Source: JAVBWI01 sp036677445
GTDB taxonomy: Bacteria; Bacillota; Clostridia; Christensenellales; CAG-138
Direction: 5' to 3'
NCBI GenBank assembly: GCA_036677445.1
Contig: JAVBWI010000004.1
Location: 124,001 to 188,000 of the forward strand
Length of the DNA stretch: 64,000 nucleotides
A program made the translations under genes and the position numbers. The notes under the pieces were generated by a model. That model searched no databases and was not told the DNA's origin. It saw nothing but the letters and a program-made list of their open reading frames with translations. Below are positions 48,979 through 57,706 of the stretch, piece after piece (the stretch's first letter is position 1; every line of letters begins with the position of its first letter).

Positions 48979-49982
48979 TACAGTTGCTCCTGCGACACAA
49001 ACGGCGTATTGCACGGCATGGACAGATACCTTTTCAGTTCATCGTCCAGCTTCAGCAGGCTTACGGACATACCGGCCATATCCATGGAGGTAGCGTATTC
49101 TCCGACATACACCTTGAACACCTTGATGCCTTTTTCCGTGAGGATCTCATGGACACGGCGATACACGATGTACAGCTCCTCCAACGGAGTGGCGCCCAGA
49201 CCGTTGACCAGCACGGCAACCTCATTGCCACTCTGGTAAGGCAGATCGGGCAAAATGCGGCCGAGCATTTCCTCCACGATGGTATCTACCGGCTTGATGG
49301 GGCCCTTTTCTATACCGGGCTCGCCATGGATGCCCATACCGATTTCCATGTTGCCGGGCGCAATTTCGAAATTGGCCTTTCCGTTCTCAGGAATGATGCA
49401 GGGCGTAAGCGCAACGCCCATAGTGCGTACGTTGTCGGCCGCTTTCTGCGCGACCCGCGTGACCTCCGCAAGGGAGAGCATCGCGTCCGCAGCGCCGCCC
49501 GCACATTTGAATACAAAGAAGATGCCCGCAACGCCACGTCGTTTATTCTCCATGCCTTTGGGCGCGGAAGCCACATCCTCACCGACCACCACCTGCATGA
49601 CCTTGATATCGTCGAACTCGGCCATTTCCTGCGCCATGTCGAAATTCATGATATCTCCGCCATAATTGCCATAGATATAGAGCACGCCTGCGCCGCTGTC
49701 GATCTCTTTGGTAACCTGGTACATCTGATCGGCGCTCGGGGACTGGAACACGCCGCCAATACTGGCGCCGTCGAGCATTCCCTCGCCCACATAGCCCATA
49801 AACAGCGGCAAATGACCCGAACCGCCGCCGGTGGCGATGCCAACCTTGCCCGCCTTCTTTTTGGCGCTTACATAGCAGCGCAAATCGTCACCCACGATCA
49901 TAACCTTGTCGGGATGGGCCGCCAGTACGCCTTTGAGCATCTCGTCGACGTAATTTTCCGGTTTGTTGAGCAATCGTTGCAT
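48978..49982 (-). CDS. dhaK: DhaK-type substrate-binding subunit of a dihydroxyacetone kinase-like enzyme
   Basis: 334 residues. The active-site residues of E. coli DhaK are kept: H57 (GGGSGH), D110 (NYGGDI) and the covalent-binding histidine in GIHGEPGIEKG. The sequence next to H57 is HLPLF, where E. coli has HEPMH, so the pocket wall differs and the substrate may be another ketose such as a tetrulose or branched sugar (inference). The ATG at 49982 follows AAGGAGG. It is followed immediately by dhaL and lies downstream of an ABC transporter. Confidence 0.92.
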   Translation of the reverse strand: MQRLLNKPENYVDEMLKGVLAAHPDKVMIVGDDLRCYVSAKKKAGKVGIATGGGSGHLPLFMGYVGEGMLDGASIGGVFQSPSADQMYQVTKEIDSGAGVLYIYGNYGGDIMNFDMAQEMAEFDDIKVMQVVVGEDVASAPKGMENKRRGVAGIFFVFKCAGGAADAMLSLAEVTRVAQKAADNVRTMGVALTPCIIPENGKANFEIAPGNMEIGMGIHGEPGIEKGPIKPVDTIVEEMLGRILPDLPYQSGNEVAVLVNGLGATPLEELYIVYRRVHEILTEKGIKVFKVYVGEYATSMDMAGMSVSLLKLDDELKRYLSMPCNTPFVSQEQL

Positions 49983-50008
49983 GGATCTTACCTCCTTACG
50001 TAGTATTG

Positions 50009-51064
50009 CTATTTTGCCACAGAGTTTGCGCCTTGCTTCATTTTTCTGCGATCCGCGTTTTTGTTGCCGTAGTAATTGATAATCAACGTGGCAACGAGCA
50101 CTGCGCCCCAAATAAATGTTTTAAAGTAAGAATCGGCGCGCAGTATGTTGAAGCCGCTGGAAAGGAACTGCAGCGTCAAAATCGCCATCACGACGCCGGC
50201 CACCCTGCCAAAACCGCCGCTGGGGTTAACGCCGCCCAGCACCGCCACGAGGATACATTGCAGCGTATAGGACGAACCATAATCAGCCTTGGCAGAGATG
50301 GTACGCGAGGACATGATGACACCCGCGACCGCCGCCAAGAGACCGCCCAGCATATGCGCCTTAATGATGTCCTTCTTCGTCTCAATGCCCGTAAAGCGCG
50401 CGGCCTTTTCGTTTGTACCCAAGAGATACACTTCAAGACCAAACTTTTTCTTCTGCAATATCACAACGCATACGGCGACGACAACGATAAAAATCACCAA
50501 TGGAATAGGTATTCCCAATATCGTGCGCGCGCCTATGACCTCATATTCCGCAGGCAGGCCAAACACAGCCGAACCGTCCGTCAGGAATATGCCGATACCG
50601 GAGAATATCTCCATCGTACCCAGCGTCGCCAGCATCGCCGGTATGCCGATCTTTGCGATGAGTACACCGTTGAGCGCGCCGCAAGCCAGCCCTACCAGGA
50701 GCGCTACGGCAATTCCGATCACAATGGCAAATATGTTTCCGGCAGAGGGCGCCAGCGCGATCATCGTATAGGCGGCAATGATAGCGCTCAGGTTGCCGAT
50801 ACCCAGCACCGACAGGTTGATGCCGCCCATCAGCATCGCGATCATCACGCCAATGGAATACAGCCCAATCTCGGGGAACTGGTATGCCATTGACATAAAG
50901 TTCTTGGAAGACAGGTAGATCGACGGATTCAGCGCCGCCATCAGCACAAACGATACGACCATGATCACACTTAGCCGCACCAGGTTTCCGTCGGAGAGCA
51001 AATCGCTGCGGATGCCGTGGAGACTGACTAACGGACGTTTCTTTTCATTCATATTGTTATCCAT
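50009..51064 (-). CDS. Sugar ABC transporter permease B
   Basis: 351 residues, BPD_transp_2 family with eight to ten helices. Landmarks are GVMIAMLMGGINLSVLGIGNLSAI, IGIPAMLATLGTMEIFSGIGI, FGLEVYLLGTNEKAARFTGIETKKD and VLGGVNPSGGFGRVAGVVMAILTLQFLSSGFNILR. It forms a hetero-permease with the gene just upstream (3-bp gap). The architecture (two permeases, one double ATPase, one binding protein) is that of RhaSTPQ/LsrABCD-type transporters. Confidence 0.92.
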   Translation of the reverse strand: MDNNMNEKKRPLVSLHGIRSDLLSDGNLVRLSVIMVVSFVLMAALNPSIYLSSKNFMSMAYQFPEIGLYSIGVMIAMLMGGINLSVLGIGNLSAIIAAYTMIALAPSAGNIFAIVIGIAVALLVGLACGALNGVLIAKIGIPAMLATLGTMEIFSGIGIFLTDGSAVFGLPAEYEVIGARTILGIPIPLVIFIVVVAVCVVILQKKKFGLEVYLLGTNEKAARFTGIETKKDIIKAHMLGGLLAAVAGVIMSSRTISAKADYGSSYTLQCILVAVLGGVNPSGGFGRVAGVVMAILTLQFLSSGFNILRADSYFKTFIWGAVLVATLIINYYGNKNADRRKMKQGANSVAK

Positions 51065-51067
51065 CGA

Positions 51068-52084
51068 TTACACCTCCTTTACGGGTTCTTCATCCATGAC
51101 CTTCGGGATCTTGTTCGCTTCCTTCATGGCCTGGTAAGCGGATACGCCGGTACCAATCACGATGATCAGGCCCACCACAGCCCTCTGTGCTGTCGGCGGA
51201 ATACCCATCAATATCAGGCTGTTGCGCGCGATAGTGATCAGCGCAAGACCCAATGTCGTACCCAGCACCGTACCTTTGCCGCCGGATATACTTGTGCCTC
51301 CCAGTACGGCGGCCGCAATAATGATAAGCTCGCTTCCCATCAAATCTGTAGGTACGCATGTTCGCGCCTGTATGGTATGGGTCATACCCGCGAGCCCAGC
51401 GGCGAACCCTATAAAGGCGTACACGAAGATGGTAATGCCCTTAATGTTAAAGCCGGCGCGCTCGGCAGAGACGCGATCGCCGCCCAGCGCGTAAATACTG
51501 CGGCCGAGCATCGTGTAGTTCAGCAGGAAAAATACAATGAGTATGATGGCCAGCAAGAACCAAAATGTCACAGGCAGAATGGAAATGTAGTTTTCTCCCT
51601 GGACGTGGAAAATCTCCGCCTTACTCATCGCCTCCAACGGCGGCACCAGGCGGTTAACCGGCTTGGCGCCTAAGAGCGAAATCAACAGCCCGTGAAAGAC
51701 GCTCGAAGTGCCCAGCGTTACGATAAAGGCCGGCAGCCTGAAGGACGCGATGATCAGGCCGTTGATAGTGCCCAGCAGCGTGCCTATCGCAACCGCGAGC
51801 AGGATTGGCCACACGACCGAGCCCGTATAAGAAATCTGGTCGCACAGTTTGCTCGTAATATACATCGAACAGACGGCGATAGCGGGGAACGATACGTCGA
51901 TGCCGCCCGCAATAATGCCCAGCATGACCGCATACACCATGATGCCGTTGACAACAGCCGCCTTGAGCATATCGACCGCATTGTTCGCCGTAAAGAATAC
52001 GGGATTACGCAGGCCGATAATGATGCACAGCACCACCAAGGCAATGCCAACGTAAAATTCATTTTTCTTCAATAGTTTACTCAT
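51068..52084 (-). CDS. Sugar ABC transporter permease A
   Basis: 338 residues, BPD_transp_2 family. Landmarks are VMLGIIAGGIDVSFPAIAVCSMYI, RLPAFIVTLGTSSVFHGLLISLLG, LGRSIYALGGDRVSAERAGFNIKG and LGGTSISGGKGTVLGTTLGLALITIARNSLILMG. It pairs with permease B. The ATG at 52084 was preferred; an upstream ATG at 52105 (seven codons longer) cannot be excluded, as neither has ideal ribosome-binding-site spacing. Confidence 0.9.
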   Translation of the reverse strand: MSKLLKKNEFYVGIALVVLCIIIGLRNPVFFTANNAVDMLKAAVVNGIMVYAVMLGIIAGGIDVSFPAIAVCSMYITSKLCDQISYTGSVVWPILLAVAIGTLLGTINGLIIASFRLPAFIVTLGTSSVFHGLLISLLGAKPVNRLVPPLEAMSKAEIFHVQGENYISILPVTFWFLLAIILIVFFLLNYTMLGRSIYALGGDRVSAERAGFNIKGITIFVYAFIGFAAGLAGMTHTIQARTCVPTDLMGSELIIIAAAVLGGTSISGGKGTVLGTTLGLALITIARNSLILMGIPPTAQRAVVGLIIVIGTGVSAYQAMKEANKIPKVMDEEPVKEV

Positions 52085-52125
52085 AAGTGGGGAGTTTCCT
52101 TTCATAATCGTATAATCCCCTTCCC

Positions 52126-53616
52126 CTACGCTTCGCTCAATTTACTGGACAGCGTATCATTGCTCAATTCATCGATGCTCATACTCGCAACGATTCTGCC
52201 CTTTTTCATCACCAGCACACGGTTGCAGTTATCCATCACTTCCGGAATGTCATCGGAGATGATGATAACGCCCATCCCGCATTTGGCCAGCTTGCGCGTG
52301 TAGGCGTGGATGTCGGTTTTGGAGCCGATGTCAACGCCCACGGTGGGACTGTTGAGTATCAATATCTTGGGGTTTGTAGCAAGCCATTTTGCAAGCACCA
52401 CGCGCTGCTGATTACCGCCCGACAGGCTCTGTACCGGCAGCTCGCCCGACGGTGTAACGATGCTCAATTCATCGATCCACTCGCTCGTGCATTTACGCAC
52501 CTTGGGCATGCTGATCAGCTTTCTTTTATCGAGCATGTTGTTGATCGTGGCGGCAAATATATTATTACTGATCGTATGCGGCAAAAACAGCCCTTCTGTC
52601 AACCGGTCTTCCGGTACATAAGCGATACCATTTGCAATTGCGGCCTTTACGGAACCGGGCTTTATTTGCTTGCCGTCAACGAAGACTTTACCGGTCGTGA
52701 TCTTCTCAAGACCAAAAAGCGCCCTTGCCAATTCACTGCGGCCGGAGCCCAGCAATCCGGTTATACCTACGATCTCGCCCGCGTGCACCTCGAACGATAT
52801 ATCTTGAAACAGGTCGGTAATCCCAATATTTTCAACTTTCAGAAGCGGCTCCCCGCTCACTTCAGGAGGCTCAAAGCGCGTTGTCTCGATCGTACGGCCG
52901 GTCATGTGATAAATAAACTTTGCACGGTCGAACTCCTTCATCGGCCCTTCGATCACCTTTTTGCCGTTGCGCAAGATTGTCAGTTCCTCCGCGATCTCAA
53001 ATACTTCCTCGAGCTTGTGACTGACAAACAAAATGGATATGCCCTTCTTCTGCAGATCGCGTACGACTTTGAAGAGCGAATCCACTTCTTTACGCGTCAA
53101 GGCTGTCGTCGGCTCATCCATCACGAGCAGCTTCGCGTCCTGCAATAAGGCACGGCAAATAGCCACAAGCTGCCTGTCGGCTACCGATAAGCTGCCGACC
53201 AGCGCCTGCAGATCCATATTGATGTTGACCATGTCCAGAGCCCGCTGCGCATTCTTTTTGATGCTATTCCAGTCGACGAGTTGTTTGCCGTGCAATCTTT
53301 CAAGGCTGATGGCGATGTTTTCGGCGACTGTCAGATTCGGAAAGATGGAAAAGTCCTGATAAATAATCTGTATTCCCTCTTTGATCGCCTGCTGCGGTGT
53401 TAACTTGTTGTAAATCTTACCCGCAATCTCTATCTGCCCTTTATCGGGCGTGTAAAAGCCGGAAATCACTTTGATCAGCGTTGATTTGCCGCCGCCGTTT
53501 TCACCCGCCAGGCAACGGGTTTCCCCTTCGTAGATTGTCATATCCACATCCTGCAGGGCATGGACGCCTGCAAAGGACTTCGAAATGCCCGTTAATTTGA
53601 TAAAGGGTTGTCGCAT
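52126..53616 (-). CDS. Sugar ABC transporter ATPase, two nucleotide-binding domains
   Basis: 496 residues. The first ABC domain has Walker A GENGGGKST and LLVMDEPTTALT; the second has GLLGSGRSE in place of Walker A, the signature LSGGNQQRVVLAKWLA and ILILNSPTVGVDIGSK, in which the usual DEPT is NSPT. Loss of the Walker B glutamate in the second domain is compatible with one active site, as in RbsA-type proteins. The ATG at 53616 follows AGAGAGGG. It energises the two permeases encoded downstream. Confidence 0.93.
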   Translation of the reverse strand: MRQPFIKLTGISKSFAGVHALQDVDMTIYEGETRCLAGENGGGKSTLIKVISGFYTPDKGQIEIAGKIYNKLTPQQAIKEGIQIIYQDFSIFPNLTVAENIAISLERLHGKQLVDWNSIKKNAQRALDMVNINMDLQALVGSLSVADRQLVAICRALLQDAKLLVMDEPTTALTRKEVDSLFKVVRDLQKKGISILFVSHKLEEVFEIAEELTILRNGKKVIEGPMKEFDRAKFIYHMTGRTIETTRFEPPEVSGEPLLKVENIGITDLFQDISFEVHAGEIVGITGLLGSGRSELARALFGLEKITTGKVFVDGKQIKPGSVKAAIANGIAYVPEDRLTEGLFLPHTISNNIFAATINNMLDKRKLISMPKVRKCTSEWIDELSIVTPSGELPVQSLSGGNQQRVVLAKWLATNPKILILNSPTVGVDIGSKTDIHAYTRKLAKCGMGVIIISDDIPEVMDNCNRVLVMKKGRIVASMSIDELSNDTLSSKLSEA

Positions 53617-53742
53617 ATTAATCCCTCTCTTACTAATGTCTATACTCCTGCAAGGCTTAAAACAAAGAAAGCTGCTGCAAAGTGTAGATAACCAACGAAA
53701 TAAACACTTCACAGCAGCTTACTCTTCTTCACATGATCAGAA

Positions 53743-53771
53743 CCCGGCCAGCCAAACAACCGGCCGGGCTG
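53743..53771 (-). terminator. Stem-loop after the binding-protein gene
   Basis: CCCGGCCAG near 53743 pairs with CCGGCCGGG ending near 53769 on the opposite arm. A second hairpin (AAGCTGCTG near 53670 with CAGCAGCTT near 53711) lies between it and the ATPase gene. Together they probably reduce read-through from the binding-protein gene into the ATPase gene. Confidence 0.5.
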
Positions 53772-53801
53772 TGCAGCTCATGCAGTGAAATCGTGCCGCT
53801 A

Positions 53802-54866
53802 TTAGAAGCTGTAATCGCCCATGTTGGACTTATCAACATCAATCCAAGCGGAGCCGTAGAACACCTTGTCAACCAGCTTGAGGTTCTGGTAACCGGTAGC
53901 ATTCAGGCTTATGCCATCCGTCGGGGTCTCGCCCTTGAGGATCATCAGCGCCAACTCGTTCATGGCATAGCCGGCAAGTGCGGGATCCCAGAAGGAGATC
54001 TTGTCGATAGCACCAGTCTCAAGATACTGGCCGGCAACGGACACGAGGGAAGTACCGACAACCATGGTGGCATCCTGCTTGCCCATTTCGTCAATGGCCT
54101 TACCAACGCCAACGACATCGGTCATAGCGGAACCCTGGAAACCAACGAGGCTAGGATATGCCTTGAGCAGCTCGAGGGTCTTGTTGTATGCGTTGTCGAT
54201 GTTCTCGGTGCTCTCGTTCTTGTTGGAAACGAGCTCCATTTCCGGATACTGCTCAGCCTGCACCGCGGTGGAACCGTCGACCCACTCATTGTGGGAGGTA
54301 GCCGTCAGGGAGCCGACGAAGGTGGTGTACTGGCCCTTGCCGCCCATCATTTCGCCCAGCATGCCCATGAAGTGCTTGCCGTACTCGGTGTTGTCAAATG
54401 CTTCGATGTCAAAGTTGGCATTCTGGATGTTGGAAGCTTCGTGCGCAATAACGACGATGCCGGCATCCATGGCCTTCTTCAAAACGGCCTCGAGGGATTC
54501 GGTGGAGTTGGGAACGACGCAGATCGCGTCAACGCCCTGTGCGATCAGGTCGTCAATGATACGGACCTGCTCAGCGGGGTCGGCAGTGGAGTGGCCGGTC
54601 TGGAAAGCGTCTACGCCGGTATCGGCGGCGAACTGCTTAACGCCTTCTTCCATCCTGTCAAACCATGCAACGCCAGTGAGTTTCACAACGGTAGCAATGG
54701 TGAAGTCATTGGCTTCGGGCTCTGCGGGTGTTTCGGGCGCAGCCGTTTCAGCGACGGGTGCTTCGGGCGCAGCAGTTGCGGACGGCGCCGGTGTGGTGGT
54801 GCAGCCAACCAGTGCTGCCATCATGGTGACGACCAACAGAATTGCCAACAGTTTACGTGCCTTCAT
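53802..54866 (-). CDS. Sugar-binding lipoprotein (RhaS/LsrB-like)
   Basis: 354 residues. Signal peptide with lipobox ALVGC (C22), then a Pro/Ala/Glu-rich linker to about residue 52, then a type I binding-protein fold: IATVVKLTGVAWFDRMEEGVKQFA, DPAEQVRIIDDLIAQGVDAICVVPNSTESLEAVLKKA and GFQGSAMTDVVGVGKAIDEMG. It resembles RhaS- and LsrB-type binding proteins; the ligand is unknown. The ATG follows GGAGG. It is preceded by two tandem stem-loops after the kinase gene. Confidence 0.92.
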   Translation of the reverse strand: MKARKLLAILLVVTMMAALVGCTTTPAPSATAAPEAPVAETAAPETPAEPEANDFTIATVVKLTGVAWFDRMEEGVKQFAADTGVDAFQTGHSTADPAEQVRIIDDLIAQGVDAICVVPNSTESLEAVLKKAMDAGIVVIAHEASNIQNANFDIEAFDNTEYGKHFMGMLGEMMGGKGQYTTFVGSLTATSHNEWVDGSTAVQAEQYPEMELVSNKNESTENIDNAYNKTLELLKAYPSLVGFQGSAMTDVVGVGKAIDEMGKQDATMVVGTSLVSVAGQYLETGAIDKISFWDPALAGYAMNELALMILKGETPTDGISLNATGYQNLKLVDKVFYGSAWIDVDKSNMGDYSF

Positions 54867-54890
54867 TTTGTATCCTCCTGTTTTATCAAT

Positions 54891-54958
54891 TATGTTATCT
54901 GCCCGAAGGCAGCTAACAACGTAAATATGTTATCTGCCCTGAAGGCAGTTAACAACGT
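54891..54958 (-). repeat. Tandem stem-loop duplication between kinase and binding-protein genes
   Basis: Two near-identical 32/33-bp copies, 54891-54922 and 54926-54958. On the minus strand each folds as GTTANCTGCC-loop-GGCAGATAAC; the copy nearer the binding-protein gene has a TTCG tetraloop, the other a TTCAG loop. They lie between the kinase stop and the binding-protein ribosome-binding site. Confidence 0.85.
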
Positions 54959-56634
54959 CAGGATAATTTGCGCTGCAGCTCGCGCAGCTGCTTCATCGCA
55001 TTGTTTTGCCCCTCTGCCATCAGGTCGTGCAGACGGCGGTAAACGCTGTACAGCTCGCGGTATTTCCGCACATTTTCCGGCACCGGCTTGTACTCCCTCG
55101 CCGGTGCGGGAACCATCGCGGCAACAGCCTCGATGTAATTGGAATGACCGCCCCTCCCGGGACCTGCCGCTACCGCCGCGAATATCGCCGACGCTAAAGC
55201 GGATGTCTGCTTTACAGCGCTGACCTTAATAGGTTGTTCCATCACATCGCTGTATATCTGCATGAGCAGCGCATTTTTTTGAGCAAGCCCGCCGCAGGCA
55301 TAGAGCGAATGCACAGGGACATGATATGCCTTGAACTGATCCATAATGACCTTGGTTCCAAAGGCCGTCGCTTCCAGCAGCGCACGGTATATCTCCTCGG
55401 GCGTAGTAGAAAGCGTCAGCCCCACCAATAACCCCGTCAGATTCGCATCCTGCAATATACTGCGGTTGCCGTTCATCCAATCAAGTGCCATCACGCCGCT
55501 TTGCCCTATTTTCAGGGCGCCGGCCTTCTCATTCATCAGTTGCATGATGTGTATGCCGCGGGATGCCGCTTCGTCGGTATATGCTGCCGGCAGGAACCGG
55601 GAGCAAAACCAGTCGAATATATCGCCCACCGCGCTCTGGCCTGCCTCGTAGCAATAATACCCGGGTATAACGCCCTCATAGTAGGCGGCGCTGATACCGG
55701 GGATCTTCTCCAGATTCTCGGCCAGCATCATGTGGCAGGTGGAGGTGCCCATCACGTACGTCATGACGTTTGGTTCAACGATTCCCGCCCCGGGCAGGGT
55801 ACAGGCCGCATCCGCATGGGAAACACAGATCACTACGTTCTCATGGAGGCCGAGCTTCTGCGCCATACCCGCCGTCAGATGACCGGCAGGCGTACCTACC
55901 CTTGCCACATTGGTCAGATGCTTCTCTTCGACAATGTTCTCCAGCCGGGGATCCAGCCCCTTGAGGAACTCTTTGTCGGGAAACTGCATCTTTTTATTGT
56001 CATGGAATCCCTTCGCGCCCGCGAACACGCCGCTGCGAACAATTTTCCCGCAGAGCTTATAGACAATATAGTCCCCGCCTTCGAGGAACGTATATGTTTT
56101 TTCGTAGAGTTCCGGGTCCATGCGCAGTACTTCCCATATTTTAGGGAAGAACCATTCGGATGATGCGCGCATGCCGTAATGGTCGAGCAGCGTATGGCCG
56201 CTTTTGTGAACATACTCCGTAATCTCATCCGCCTCTTTATGGGCGGTGTGGTTCTTCCACAGCTTCACCCATGCATGCGGGCGCTCGCGGTACGCAGGCA
56301 CCTGGCACATCGCCCTGCCGTCCTCCGTGACTGGCATCACGGTACACGTTGTAAAGTCGACGCCTATGCCGATCACATCATTTGGCGAGACGCCGGAGCG
56401 TCTCATAACGGACGGAATACAGTACGTCAGCGCCGCCAAGTAGTCATCCGGGTCCTGCAAAGCCCAATCCGAACCCTCCAACTTCACACCGCCTACGGGC
56501 AGGCTGCCGGTGATAACGGCGTGGGGATATTCGAACACCTCGTCAGCCGCAACAGCCCCATCGCGGGTGCGCACAAGCACCGCGCGCATGGAGAGGGTCC
56601 CGTAATCGCAACCGATGACATACTTATCGTTCAG
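54958..56634 (-). CDS. FGGY carbohydrate kinase, ribulokinase-like, with CTG start codon
   Basis: 558 residues if started at CTG (56632-56634). The N-terminal phosphate-binding motif (DKYVIGCDYGTLSMRAVL) lies upstream of the first ATG (56589), and no ATG, GTG or TTG is in frame with it. GGAGGG (56641-56646) sits 6 bp before the CTG. Other landmarks are GVDFTTC, SHADAACTLPGAGIVEPNVMTYVMGTSTCHMM, EAGQSAVGDIFDWFC and CGGLAQKNALLMQIYSDVM, all AraB-like. It phosphorylates a ketose, possibly a ribulose or related sugar. Second gene of the operon after the BtpA-like gene. Confidence 0.88.
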   Translation of the reverse strand: MNDKYVIGCDYGTLSMRAVLVRTRDGAVAADEVFEYPHAVITGSLPVGGVKLEGSDWALQDPDDYLAALTYCIPSVMRRSGVSPNDVIGIGVDFTTCTVMPVTEDGRAMCQVPAYRERPHAWVKLWKNHTAHKEADEITEYVHKSGHTLLDHYGMRASSEWFFPKIWEVLRMDPELYEKTYTFLEGGDYIVYKLCGKIVRSGVFAGAKGFHDNKKMQFPDKEFLKGLDPRLENIVEEKHLTNVARVGTPAGHLTAGMAQKLGLHENVVICVSHADAACTLPGAGIVEPNVMTYVMGTSTCHMMLAENLEKIPGISAAYYEGVIPGYYCYEAGQSAVGDIFDWFCSRFLPAAYTDEAASRGIHIMQLMNEKAGALKIGQSGVMALDWMNGNRSILQDANLTGLLVGLTLSTTPEEIYRALLEATAFGTKVIMDQFKAYHVPVHSLYACGGLAQKNALLMQIYSDVMEQPIKVSAVKQTSALASAIFAAVAAGPGRGGHSNYIEAVAAMVPAPAREYKPVPENVRKYRELYSVYRRLHDLMAEGQNNAMKQLRELQRKLS

Positions 56635-56684
56635 GAAAAGCCCTCCGTTTCAACTCGATAGTTCTTGTGGCTTGCGCAGCATAA

Positions 56685-57497
56685 TCAGAGCTTCTCGCGG
56701 AATTTCTTTACCGTATCCATAAAGGCTGTTGTGCGCTTTACATCCACCATATTGGCAAACTTGCCGTCAACCTTGAATGTCGTGCCAACCACCGCGGCAT
56801 CCGCAATGGAAAGCTGACGCTCAATATTGTCTACACGGCAGCCGGTGTTCGCGAACACCACCGTTTCAGGCACAACGTCTTTGACCTTTTTGAGTATGGC
56901 ACTGTCGGTTTCCGAACCGGCCGTAAGGCCGGATACGCAAAGCGCATCGGGTTTGTTGTTGAACACAGTGGAACGCGCAATCTCAACGATATCACGGTCT
57001 GCGACGTACTTTGCCGCCTCGGGCACGATATTGAACAGAAGCTTGACATTTTGTGCGCCTATGGCGTGCTGGTGCCGGATCACATCGCCGCAATTCGTAT
57101 TCCACAACCCGAAATCGCTGGCATAGACGCCTGTAAATATCTCGCGGACAAATTTGCCGCCGGTGGCCATCGCCAGATCGATGGATTTATACGGATCCCA
57201 CAACACGTTGACGCCAAAAGGCACCTTAATGCAGGGCATCAGCTGGCCGATCACCCGCGCCATTGCGGCAACTGTCTCGGTGCGTACATCTGTCAGGTAA
57301 GGAAGACTGAACTCGTTGGAGAACATCACGGAGTCAACGCCGCCATCCTGCAGCGATTTGAGTTCCTTATATGTGTAATCATATACCTTGTCCATCCCGC
57401 CATCCTTGTCAAAACCCGGATCTCCAGGCATTGCGGGCATATGGCACATGGCAACAATCGCTTTTTCAGTTCCGATAATCTCTTTCAGCCAAGACAT
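56685..57497 (-). CDS. BtpA/SgcQ-family TIM-barrel protein
   Basis: 270 residues. It begins SWLKEIIGTEKAIVAMCHMPAMPGDPGFD, then DGGVDSVMFSNEFSLPY, PFGVNVLWDPYKSIDLAMATGGKFVREIFTGVYASDFG and FANTGCRVDNIERQLSIADAAVVGTTFK, the BtpA (COG0434) pattern. Members include SgcQ of the E. coli sgc sugar operon and BtpA of cyanobacteria; the reaction is not established. First gene of the eight-gene operon, directly behind a consensus promoter. Confidence 0.9.
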   Translation of the reverse strand: MSWLKEIIGTEKAIVAMCHMPAMPGDPGFDKDGGMDKVYDYTYKELKSLQDGGVDSVMFSNEFSLPYLTDVRTETVAAMARVIGQLMPCIKVPFGVNVLWDPYKSIDLAMATGGKFVREIFTGVYASDFGLWNTNCGDVIRHQHAIGAQNVKLLFNIVPEAAKYVADRDIVEIARSTVFNNKPDALCVSGLTAGSETDSAILKKVKDVVPETVVFANTGCRVDNIERQLSIADAAVVGTTFKVDGKFANMVDVKRTTAFMDTVKKFREKL

Positions 57498-57558
57498 TAT
57501 TGTACGCTCCTATTAACAAAATTTATAACATGGCACATGGCCGACTTTCGGTATTCTC

Positions 57559-57586
57559 ATTATATCAAAACAAAGTGGTTTGTCAA
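57559..57586 (-). promoter_or_regulatory. Promoter of the BtpA-kinase-ABC-DhaKL operon
   Basis: Minus strand: TTGACA (57581-57586), 16-bp spacer, TATAAT (57559-57564), both perfect. Confidence 0.85.
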
Positions 57587-57647
57587 CGTGCCGTTCTGAC
57601 CATATGACCTGTATCATGCATCCATTTCCAGTATTGTGCGCACACAG

Positions 57648-57676
57648 TTGAACAACCCCTGCCGCTATGGTATATT
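57648..57676 (+). promoter_or_regulatory. Promoter of the ureidoglycolate-lyase-like gene
   Basis: TTGAAC (57648-57653), 17-bp spacer, TATATT (57671-57676). It is divergent from the BtpA operon promoter; ATGACCTGTATCAT (57604-57617), with ATGA/TCAT ends, lies between the two. Confidence 0.7.
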
Positions 57677-57706
57677 TGAGAAAACAACAAAGGGAGGTTC
57701 TTTTTC

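Noticed and set aside
48978..49982. Loss of the DhaK catalytic histidine
   Set aside because: On counting residues, the histidine equivalent to E. coli H56 is H57 in GGGSGH and is retained; only the following positions differ.
53733..55223. 496-codon plus-strand frame
   Set aside because: Antisense to the binding-protein gene and the kinase end; its sequence mirrors them and shows no domain.
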